Shown: in pieces, positions 1-5,061 of the stretch
Layout of the letters: each line of letters begins with the position of its first letter
How positions within the stretch are numbered: the stretch's first letter is position 1
From: Lentisphaeria bacterium
Lineage (GTDB): Bacteria > Verrucomicrobiota > Lentisphaeria > Oligosphaerales > PUNB01
Direction of reading: 5' to 3'
NCBI GenBank assembly: GCA_007133055.1
Contig: SLNM01000193.1
Location: forward strand, 1-5,812
DNA length: 5,812 bases
Program-made: the position numbers and the translations under genes
Notes under the pieces: model-generated
What the model saw: only the letters and a program-made list of their open reading frames with translations
What the model was told of the DNA's origin: nothing
The model's database searches: none

Positions 1-62
1 GACACCTGAAACCTGAAACCTGAAACCTGACACCTGAAACCTGAAACCTGAAACCTGAAACC
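1..62. repeat. 7-bp tandem repeat array (AAACCTG)
   Basis: Eight full 7-bp units plus a partial one run from base 2: ACACCTG, three AAACCTG, ACACCTG, three AAACCTG, then AAACC. The A-to-C variant recurs every fourth unit, giving a 28-bp higher-order period, so the array probably grew by duplication of a four-unit block. It starts at the window edge and may extend further left. It lies in a gene-free stretch and I infer no coding role. Confidence 0.95.
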
Positions 63-218
63 AAGCTGTTACCCACAAAATCTAAGAAAAAACTATTAGC
101 AACCCATTCGTTTTGAGAAAGAGCCATAATTATTTTACGACAGGATTATAAACACAATGCTCCCTGTCCCCCTAATTATCCTGTCGTCAAATTATCCTGT
201 CAAAAAGCTGTTCCCCAC
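63..218. repeat. Composite intergenic element with direct and inverted repeats
   Basis: Two copies of AAGCTGTT(A/C)CCCAC, at 63-76 and 205-218 (13 of 14 bases identical), frame this AT-rich stretch. Inside, ACGACAGGAT (137-146) is matched by its exact reverse complement ATCCTGTCGT (178-187) across a 31-base gap. ATTATCCTGTC occurs directly twice, at 175-185 and 191-201. A transcript could fold into a 10-bp stem. The element resembles a small non-autonomous or REP-like intergenic repeat, but no transposase, target duplication or second genomic copy is visible here, so that class is an inference. Confidence 0.6.
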
Positions 219-274
219 CTGATACACACTGATTAAAAGGCAGAAGGGTAACGAATTGGCGAAGTTTGAGTTCA

Positions 275-318
275 CGGCTTTAGCGTGGTCCGAGCCCCCG
301 CTTTAGCGCGGGCCACCC
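275..318. repeat. Duplicated GCTTTAGCG motif with stem potential
   Basis: GCTTTAGCG occurs twice, 23 bases apart (277-285 and 300-308), each followed by a related G/C-rich tail (TGGTCC and CGGGCC). CCCGC (297-301) can pair with GCGGG (308-312) around a 6-base loop. Alternatively GTGGTCC (286-291 region) can pair with GGGCCAC (310-316) using one G-U pair. This could be a degenerate extragenic palindrome. There is no T-tract after either stem on either strand, so it is not a clear terminator. Confidence 0.5.
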
Positions 319-375
319 AGGTCATCGGGTCATCGGGTCAATTCGGAATCACGGAGTCATGAGGTCACGAGGTCA
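317..375. repeat. 8-bp imperfect tandem repeat array (consensus YSRGGTCA)
   Basis: Seven 8-bp units can be laid out: CCAGGTCA (317), TCGGGTCA (325 and 333), a 3-base interruption, CGGAATCA (344), CGGAGTCA (352), TGAGGTCA (360) and CGAGGTCA (368). TCA is kept in all units while the first five positions drift. It lies just past the 3' end of the six-hairpin glycosidase gene, about 60 bases beyond its stop. The remaining gene-free sequence around it (219-274 and 376-437) shows nothing I can name. Confidence 0.8.
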
Positions 376-437
376 AGATTTTCACAACCGCTACGTTAGA
401 GGAGGGCAGACGGGGAGAATTTCGCAAGATGGCAAAT

Positions 438-1868
438 TTATCCCGCAGTCGTCATCGACACGGCGGGGTTGCCGGAATCGTCCTGGCGGCGGACCTCCAG
501 ATTATACAGCTTACCTTGAAAAGGCAAGCCGGTCAAGGCCACGCAGTCAGTCCCAGACGGGAGGTTTGGCTGCACATGCAGGCCGCCACCACCTGGGCGC
601 AGACCACACACCCCGTACAGGATCATCCGCAGAAAAGCGGTGGCGCACCAGGTCTGGCGTTTACAGGATTCCCATTCGACAATCCCGTCCGGCTTGCCGC
701 CGCATTCTTGCAGGCCACCGTAGATTCGGCCGGTCGCCGGATGGTAGATTTCGGCAAACTGTCCATCGCGCTCCACTTTCGCCGCCAGTCCCAACAATTC
801 CTGTTCAAAAAGATCGGCTCGCTGGTTGCGCAGCGCCGCCTCGGCCCACAAGCCATTGACCTGCGGCCAGATCGTTCCTGAATGACGGCCATAGTTGCTG
901 GCGGCCCCTGGCTCAGAGCGATGGCTTCCCGGCCGCCGCGGGGGTGTCGAGGCAAGCCGGGAATAGCGGTCGAATGTCGGCCACAGGCAGGGAATGCCGT
1001 GGGGTGTCAAGTGCTGGCTTTGAAAAATGCGGGCCGCCTCCTGCGGTGTCACGATATCAAACAAAACCGCGAAAGCCGATCCCATCCCCTCCTGGCAATC
1101 GCAGCCGCCAAAAGGATCAACCAGATAGCGCAGGTTTCCCTTCTCGTCATCCCAGAAATGTTGTTTGATCGCTCGGCGCAGGGCATCGGCTTTCCGCTCC
1201 CATTGCGGTTCCGGCACATCCCCGGCCTCCCGCGTCATAAGAGCAAGCAACCGGTAGGCGTGCTCATACAGACAATTGGTCGAGCAGGCGTGCATGGGCA
1301 GTCCCGCCCCCTGGGGATGGCGAAGCTCGGGATTGGCAGCCGGCCAGCTCATGATGCCGGACTGATAATGCGGTCTGGCATAGATATCGGGGTAGGCCGC
1401 CACTCCGTCCTGGAAACAAGCGCCCCCGCGAAACAACCCCAGGCCAGGATCAAACTCTTCCCTTTCAAAGCGGGCCAGAGAATGGCCGCCCGCGGCAATC
1501 GCCATCATCAGGAAGCCCCGATCCAGCGTGGCATTGTAGAGACTCCAGGCACCGGTCACCCAAATAATGGCGTCCCAATACTCGCCGCCAATAAAAAGCC
1601 GGCCCTGGTCGTCGCGTTGCAGCACGCTGAGCAGAGTATTGCGCGAAACTGCTGGCTCGATCAAAGCGCAGCCATTCCATACATTAATGGCAGCGTCGCG
1701 CGTCCACGGCGTGTTATAGTCTTGACCGGCCATGATACAGGGTGCCGGCTTTTCCAGAAGACCGCTCTGATATGGCCGGATATTGTTTTCCAAATCCGCA
1801 AGGGCAATGCGCCAGGCGCAATCCAGCACTGGAATGCCTGACTGGAAATCTAGATACTGAGAATGCAT
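438..1868 (-). CDS. Six-hairpin (alpha/alpha)6 glycoside hydrolase, MGH1/GH63-like
   Basis: The 476-residue protein reads as a glycosidase of the six-hairpin superfamily, which covers GH63, GH37 and the glycogen-debranching amylo-1,6-glucosidase type. Supporting segments are NTPWTRDAA (52-60), GEYWDAIIWVTGAWSLYN (95-112), FRGGACFQDGVAAYPD (146-161), HSGTIWPQVNGLWAEAA (329-345) and TWCATAFLRMILYGVCGLRP (406-425), followed by a short C-terminal beta region (GLHVQPNLP, 429-437). Candidate acidic catalytic residues are Asp58, Asp154 and Glu398, inferred from conserved-looking blocks and not proven. There is no signal peptide, so it is probably cytoplasmic, acting on an alpha-linked oligosaccharide of unknown identity. 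The start at 1868 leads directly into helical sequence; only a weak AGG (1877-1879) precedes it. Several long frames on the opposite strand are shadows. The family-level call is firm; the exact GH family and substrate are not. Confidence 0.85.
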   Translation of the reverse strand: MHSQYLDFQSGIPVLDCAWRIALADLENNIRPYQSGLLEKPAPCIMAGQDYNTPWTRDAAINVWNGCALIEPAVSRNTLLSVLQRDDQGRLFIGGEYWDAIIWVTGAWSLYNATLDRGFLMMAIAAGGHSLARFEREEFDPGLGLFRGGACFQDGVAAYPDIYARPHYQSGIMSWPAANPELRHPQGAGLPMHACSTNCLYEHAYRLLALMTREAGDVPEPQWERKADALRRAIKQHFWDDEKGNLRYLVDPFGGCDCQEGMGSAFAVLFDIVTPQEAARIFQSQHLTPHGIPCLWPTFDRYSRLASTPPRRPGSHRSEPGAASNYGRHSGTIWPQVNGLWAEAALRNQRADLFEQELLGLAAKVERDGQFAEIYHPATGRIYGGLQECGGKPDGIVEWESCKRQTWCATAFLRMILYGVCGLRPGGGGLHVQPNLPSGTDCVALTGLPFQGKLYNLEVRRQDDSGNPAVSMTTAG

Positions 1869-2160
1869 AACCAGGACCTGCCTTTGAAACCTCGGAACAC
1901 CTTGCCTTGCGGAAAGCTAAACGGTACCATTGAGATTGTAATTTTGATCAAATCTGAAATTCCTTGTTTTTTTTACAGGGAGAGCGGGGAGACCGAGGAG
2001 GGGAAAGCAGAAGTAGATCCGCCACATCCATTCTCTTTCCTGTTCTACTCCTTCTCACCGTCCTCACCGATCTCCCTGTTCAAATTTATTTTCGGTACCA
2101 CTGCCATTTTCCGCCAAAAACCTGGTTTAAGCACAAGAGATCAAGATGTCTGAATGTATT
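1869..2160. promoter_or_regulatory. Upstream region of the glycosidase gene with repeated TGGTACCG
   Basis: Read on the minus strand, TGGTACCG occurs twice upstream of the glycosidase start: at 1929-1922 (54 bases before the ATG) and 2100-2093. The shared context is slightly longer, A(A/G)TGGTACCG or CAGTGGTACCG. The half-palindromic GGTACC core is the sort of site a LacI- or GntR-type sugar regulator could bind, but no regulator gene is present, so this is inference. A TACAAT hexamer (1940-1935) sits between the near copy and a TTTGATCAAA palindrome (1943-1952) and could be a -10 element; I see no good -35 partner. No coding sequence is credible in this 292-base part of the spacer. Confidence 0.35.
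1975..2079. repeat. Imperfect 17-nt inverted repeat
   Basis: ACAGGGAGAGCGGGGAG (1975-1991) matches the reverse complement of CTCACCGATCTCCCTGT (2063-2079) at 15 of 17 positions, with 71 bases between. The left half is purine-rich and the right half pyrimidine-rich, so a large stem could extend beyond the named arms with mismatches. A run of eight T (1967-1974) abuts the left arm. I cannot tell whether this is a mobile-element remnant, a structured leader of the downstream glycosidase, or chance in skewed sequence. Confidence 0.5.
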
Positions 2161-2187
2161 TTTCGGTGGTTCATACAAGCGAGGCCA

Positions 2188-2293
2188 CCGGCAATTGCCG
2201 GATACCTCCGGGAGAAACACCGGTGAACGAGAACGGCGACGAGAACGATGGACGATTATAAGACTCGCAACCCGTTCTCGTCGCCGTTCTCGT
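2188..2293. repeat. Palindrome-rich intergenic element with 21-nt perfect arms
   Basis: Perfect 21-nt inverted arms lie at 2227-2247 and 2273-2293 with a 25-base loop. Each arm is itself two copies of ACGAGAACG separated by GCG (CGTTCTCGT on the right arm). Just left are three smaller palindromes: CCGGCAATTGCCGG (2188-2201), CTCCGGGAG (2206-2214) and CACCGGTG (2218-2225). AACCCGTT also occurs twice, at 2269-2276 and 2295-2302. The large stem begins about 50 bases past the PEP-CTERM stop. It could protect the mRNA 3' end or block read-through, but no T-tract follows on the minus strand, so it is not a standard intrinsic terminator. Confidence 0.85.
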
Positions 2294-2343
2294 CAACCCG
2301 TTACGAGACAGTGTGTGGCAACGCATGGTCATAGGACGCTTGT

Positions 2344-3102
2344 TTAGACGGGCCGACGTCTGATGAGCAGCAGTCCGGCCAGACCGAGCAGGACCAAAGT
2401 GGTGGGTTCGGGGACAACCGTCAGCTCGACGTTGTCGAATATAGCGGTAGTGGCCGAGTTGCTGAGTTGAATCCTCTGGATGTTTGGCGGCGTGGCATAC
2501 ACATGGCTCATGCCAGGAGAACCCCCGCTGATGTCAATTTGGTTTCCGTCAACGTACAGGTTCAATGTCCAATCGCTCCCGCGGGTGTCCAATTGTAGCA
2601 TGAAATCATAAAACTGGCCTGCGGCGTAGTCGGAAACGCTGCCAGTGACATTTGTCCCGGCCAATTCCGGCCCCGCCCACCATTGGAAGTTGCCGCTTTG
2701 GCGCAAGGCCACGACACCTAGCCCGTTGTTGTCGTTGAATTGTTGCGTCGTTCCTCCCGAGTCGTTCAGATTGAATCCCATGGCAGCCCATGACGTACCA
2801 GTGCCACCGGTGTGTCCTAACTGAACGCTGTAGGTGTACAGAAAGCCGGATGTGGGGGAGAACGGTAAAAAAGCCGACCGGGGTTGACTGTTGACTCTCA
2901 GAAAATCGTCTCCCGCATCCGAAAGATATCCATAAGAATCCCAGGACGCGTTGTCCGTGGTGACGGGCGGCGTCCTTTCATCCAACGACCCTTCCATGTC
3001 CGCGAAATCATCGAAATAGATCATTGCCGCCGACGACACGGCCGCCCCGAGCAGGGTCGTCAAGACGAACCCGGAAACCAGAATTGTCGCGATACGTTTC
3101 AT
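2344..3102 (-). CDS. PEP-CTERM sorting-domain protein, LamG/concanavalin-like body
   Basis: This 252-residue exported protein has a typical signal peptide: MKR, a hydrophobic stretch 4-24, and small residues AVSSAA (21-26) before a mature start near MIYFDDF. The body is rich in Gly, Asn, Ser and Asp and alternates strand-like segments (GFLYTYSVQLGHTGG 86-100, FYDFMLQLDTRGSDWTLNLYVDGNQID 164-190, IQRIQLSNSATTAIFDNVELTV 208-229), which suggests a jelly-roll fold of the LamG/concanavalin type. The C-terminus is a textbook PEP-CTERM signal: VPEPTT (230-235), a hydrophobic helix 236-247 and RRR (248-250). In known systems such proteins are cut by an exosortase and sent to the cell surface or extracellular matrix; no exosortase gene is in the window. 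A GGAG eight bases before the ATG supports the start. The body shows no catalytic motif, so a binding or structural role is only a guess. Confidence 0.92.
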   Translation of the reverse strand: MKRIATILVSGFVLTTLLGAAVSSAAMIYFDDFADMEGSLDERTPPVTTDNASWDSYGYLSDAGDDFLRVNSQPRSAFLPFSPTSGFLYTYSVQLGHTGGTGTSWAAMGFNLNDSGGTTQQFNDNNGLGVVALRQSGNFQWWAGPELAGTNVTGSVSDYAAGQFYDFMLQLDTRGSDWTLNLYVDGNQIDISGGSPGMSHVYATPPNIQRIQLSNSATTAIFDNVELTVVPEPTTLVLLGLAGLLLIRRRPV

Positions 3103-3110
3103 TGTTATAT

Positions 3111-3114
3111 CTCC
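3111..3114 (-). promoter_or_regulatory. Ribosome binding site of the PEP-CTERM gene
   Basis: On the minus strand GGAG is followed by eight bases (ATATAACA) and then the ATG at 3102. It is the clearest Shine-Dalgarno sequence in the window and fixes the start of the exported protein. Confidence 0.75.
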
Positions 3115-3169
3115 ATTTTGGTTAAGCAGATTTCAAAAAACAGCGCCCATTGGGAGCACCCGCTTGCTT

Positions 3170-3208
3170 TGAAGTTAATTTATGCGGGCTTTTAAAGAAT
3201 GCAAGTGA
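3170..3208 (-). promoter_or_regulatory. Possible promoter for the PEP-CTERM gene
   Basis: Reading the minus strand, TTGCAT is followed 16 bases later by TAAATT, about 75 bases before the start codon. These match sigma-70 -35 and -10 consensus only 3/6 and 4/6. The position and the AT-rich context are reasonable, but promoter consensus in PVC bacteria is poorly defined, so this is a weak suggestion. Confidence 0.25.
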
Positions 3209-3225
3209 TATTTGCCTTCTGTTCC

Positions 3226-3281
3226 ATTAGTGTGGATTAGTGGTTCTTTTTTCTGTTCTCTTTCTTTGCGATCTTTGCGGT
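3226..3281. repeat. Paired 10-bp (ATTAGTG) and 9-bp (CTTTGCG) units
   Basis: ATTAGTGTGG (3226-3235) is followed directly by ATTAGTGGTT (3236-3245). After a T-rich link, CTTTGCGAT (3264-3272) is followed by CTTTGCGGT (3273-3281). The last base of the second pair is part of the GH43 stop codon (TAA on the minus strand, 3283-3281), so the repeat abuts the gene end exactly. Two copies per pair is the minimum for a tandem repeat; I rate it because both pairs share one 60-base stretch. Confidence 0.6.
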
Positions 3282-4717
3282 TACTCATCTATCATGCAAC
3301 GGCAGGCGGAAAGTCCGAACACGGTGAAATCGATCACGCCCACGCCGATACCCGGCGGCACGCCACTGACAACAAGACGGACCCGGGTGGCGGCAACGGG
3401 CTCGAAACAGCGGTAATCGATCAAATAGTCAATGGCATTGTCCGTGCAGTCCAGGGCCGTGGACCAGATATCGTCCTGGGTGGATATCTCGATCCGGTAC
3501 TGGCATGGTCCGGGTTGGACGCCGGAATCATAGTCCAGCCCGGGCTCCTTCCACAGGATGCGGCAGGCCTCGAGCACGAACTCACCCTGCAGGTCGATGG
3601 ACAGCGCGGGGGCGGCATCATCATCGGCGGCCTGCCACCAGGTGCGCATGCCATGATCGTTGGCGTAGGCGGCATCCCGTCCCGGCGCCTCGCTGGTGGC
3701 GGTGGCGCGGCAATTGAGGCTGACCGGTTGCAGTCCGACATCGTTTCCCGACGCGGGATGGGCCAGCGCGCCGGGCGCCCATTGCGGGGTTTCGCTGGCG
3801 CAGGCGGTGCGCAGCAGGCCGTGTTCATCGATCCAGGCCGGGTCCAGGCCGACCCGGCGTTCGAAAGCGTGCTCGTTGCGGACCAGGCAGGTATAAAACG
3901 CCCAGAGCGTGTCGCCGGGACCCTCCACGATGCAGCCGTGTCCGGGGCCGTGAACCAGTCCCTGCGTGTCGTAGGCGATGGGATTGTGCGACTGATATTG
4001 GAAAGGACCGAGCGGGGATTCCCCCACATACACGCCCATGCCGTAGCAGCGGAACTGGGTACCCGGGGCGGCATAGGTCAGGTAATAGATTCCGTTCCGC
4101 TTGAGCATCCAGGGGCCTTCGACATAGCTTGTGCCAGGATTTTGATGCACCTCCCCGAACCGCTCCCATTGATGGGCCGGATTAAAGGCAAAGAGGATTT
4201 CCGGTTCGGTAAGCAGTTGTTCGGGATGGCCGGGATGCAGTTCGGCCCCGAAAATGCCGGGACCGCCGAGTCCCCAGTAGGCGTAGAGGCGTCCATCGTC
4301 ATCGCCAAACAGCATCGGATCAGCCCAGTTCTCCACAGCGGAGCCGCTTGGCAGTCGAAAGGGGCCGCGTTCGGTCCAGGGTCCCAGGGGATGCGGTGCG
4401 CTATACAGGGGTGCCTGGCAGGCGGTGAGCAGAAACAGGTTGCCGTGCCGGACCACGGTGGGGGCGTAGCCGATGTCGTAGGGTTCCATGCGCACATGCT
4501 CCCACTTCACGAAATCCGTGCTCACGTAGGCCATGCCCGCCGAAGGGTACAGATACCAGACCCCGTCGTGATAGAGCACGCTGGGATCGGCGGTCTCCCG
4601 GAAATCCCGGCGTTGCGAGCGCATCCAGAGGTTGCCATGCCGGTGGGCGGCCCGGGAAAAGCGCCCCCGGGGATAGTCGGGAAGCGGCAGCGGATTGCAG
4701 TAGCTGAGATGTTTCAT
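3281..4717 (-). CDS. Glycoside hydrolase family 43 with C-terminal discoidin-like domain
   Basis: This 478-residue protein has the layout of GH43, a five-bladed beta-propeller family of beta-xylosidases, alpha-arabinofuranosidases and relatives that acts by inversion. The three expected acids are visible: base Asp44 in ETADPSVLYHDGVWYLY, pKa-tuning Asp133 in NWADPMLF, and acid Glu200 in SYVEGPWMLKRNGIYYLTY. Blade-like repeats follow (GDDDGRLYAYWG 138-149, YVGESPLGPF 230-239, VHGPGHGCIVEGPGDTLWAFYT 255-276). Residues about 330-475 look like an F5/8 type C (discoidin, CBM32-like) domain: NCRATATSE, TWWQA, ALSIDLQ, YRIEIS and a final VIDFTVFG strand. This may bind glycan. No signal peptide is visible, so it is likely intracellular, though an unusual export route cannot be excluded. 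The leader upstream of the ATG is a 12-bp repeat array rather than a normal Shine-Dalgarno. Xylan- or arabinan-type substrates are plausible; the subfamily is not determined. Confidence 0.9.
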   Translation of the reverse strand: MKHLSYCNPLPLPDYPRGRFSRAAHRHGNLWMRSQRRDFRETADPSVLYHDGVWYLYPSAGMAYVSTDFVKWEHVRMEPYDIGYAPTVVRHGNLFLLTACQAPLYSAPHPLGPWTERGPFRLPSGSAVENWADPMLFGDDDGRLYAYWGLGGPGIFGAELHPGHPEQLLTEPEILFAFNPAHQWERFGEVHQNPGTSYVEGPWMLKRNGIYYLTYAAPGTQFRCYGMGVYVGESPLGPFQYQSHNPIAYDTQGLVHGPGHGCIVEGPGDTLWAFYTCLVRNEHAFERRVGLDPAWIDEHGLLRTACASETPQWAPGALAHPASGNDVGLQPVSLNCRATATSEAPGRDAAYANDHGMRTWWQAADDDAAPALSIDLQGEFVLEACRILWKEPGLDYDSGVQPGPCQYRIEISTQDDIWSTALDCTDNAIDYLIDYRCFEPVAATRVRLVVSGVPPGIGVGVIDFTVFGLSACRCMIDE

Positions 4718-4719
4718 GG

Positions 4720-4811
4720 TCTTTGTCCCTGTCCCCCGTCTTCGTCCCGATCTTCGTCCCCCATCTTTGTCTCCATCTTAGTCCCCATCTTCGTCCCGAT
4801 CTTTCCCCCCC
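4720..4811. repeat. 12-bp imperfect tandem array in the GH43 leader
   Basis: Units based on TCTTCGTCCCSA run from 4720: TCTTTGTCCCTG, a 7-base TCCCCCG insert, TCTTCGTCCCGA (4739), a 13-base TCTTCGTCCCCCA (4751), TCTTTGTCTCCA (4764), TCTTAGTCCCCA (4776), TCTTCGTCCCGA (4788) and a decayed TCTTTCCCCCCC (4800). On the transcribed strand this is a G/A-rich leader made of GGGACGAAGAT-like units that ends two bases before the GH43 start codon. GGGGGACAGGG near the start may act as a poor ribosome binding site. Confidence 0.85.
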
Positions 4812-4861
4812 TTCGCCGTGCGCATCCCGCCCTGATCTTCGTTGCTTCCGCCCATTGCAGT

Positions 4862-4969
4862 CGGATGGGTCGGACCAGTCGGACCAGTCGGACCAGTCGG
4901 ACCAGTCGGACCAGTCGGACCAGTCGGACGGGTCGGACGGGTCGGACGGGTCGGACGGGTCGGACGCAT
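4862..4969. repeat. 9-bp tandem array, 12 units in two sequence blocks
   Basis: Twelve 9-bp units lie end to end without gaps: CGGATGGGT (4862), six identical CGGACCAGT (4871-4924), four identical CGGACGGGT (4925-4960) and CGGACGCAT (4961-4969). Units are identical inside each block and differ by two bases between blocks, which points to recent expansion by slippage or unequal exchange within each block. Because 9 is a multiple of 3, the array reads as open repeat peptide in several frames (Gly-Pro-Val, Ser-Asp-Gln, Pro-Thr-Arg), but none belongs to a believable gene. Confidence 0.97.
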
Positions 4970-5061
4970 AAAACCCGGGTTAGAGCCTATCCGGAAAGGT
5001 CAGGACAAGGTTGACTTTATCCAGCGCCCAAAATCCTTTCAGGACAGCCTCGGGCTAGCCG
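4970..5061. other. Gene-free spacer 3' of the four-helix gene
   Basis: These 92 bases separate the 9-bp array from the stop of the four-helix gene. They contain a perfect palindrome AACCCGGGTT (4972-4981) and two copies of TCAGGACA (5000-5007 and 5039-5046). A 6-bp pairing of GAAAGG (4994-4999) with CCTTTC (5035-5040) is possible. No intrinsic terminator with a T-tract is evident on the minus strand. Confidence 0.5.

Noticed and set aside
63..218. Insertion sequence
   Set aside because: No transposase frame, no target-site duplication and no terminal inverted repeats at the ends; the end copies are direct.
1..375. CRISPR array
   Set aside because: The units are 7-8 bp and contiguous or nearly so, without unique spacers of about 30 bp, and no cas gene is present.
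883..970. Possible frameshift in the six-hairpin glycosidase near residues 300-326
   Set aside because: The Pro/Arg/Ser-rich stretch looked out of frame, but good family-like sequence continues in the same frame on both sides, so it is more likely a variable loop.
882..1841. 319-residue open frame on the plus strand
   Set aside because: It is fully antisense to the six-hairpin glycosidase and shows no recognisable domain, signal or ribosome binding site.
2227..2293. Intrinsic terminator of the PEP-CTERM gene
   Set aside because: The stem is strong, but the loop is 25 bases and no T-run follows on the minus strand. I kept it as a palindromic repeat instead.
1863..2347. Two overlapping plus-strand frames in the spacer (96 and 127 residues)
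   Set aside because: They cross the inverted repeats, have low-complexity or Arg-rich sequence, and show no domain or convincing start signal.
3212..5014. 600-residue open frame on the plus strand
   Set aside because: It runs antisense to the GH43 gene, whose catalytic motifs are clear, and then through both tandem arrays. Its composition (Gly/Ala/Arg-rich, ending in Arg-Thr-Ser repeats) is typical of a GC-rich shadow frame.
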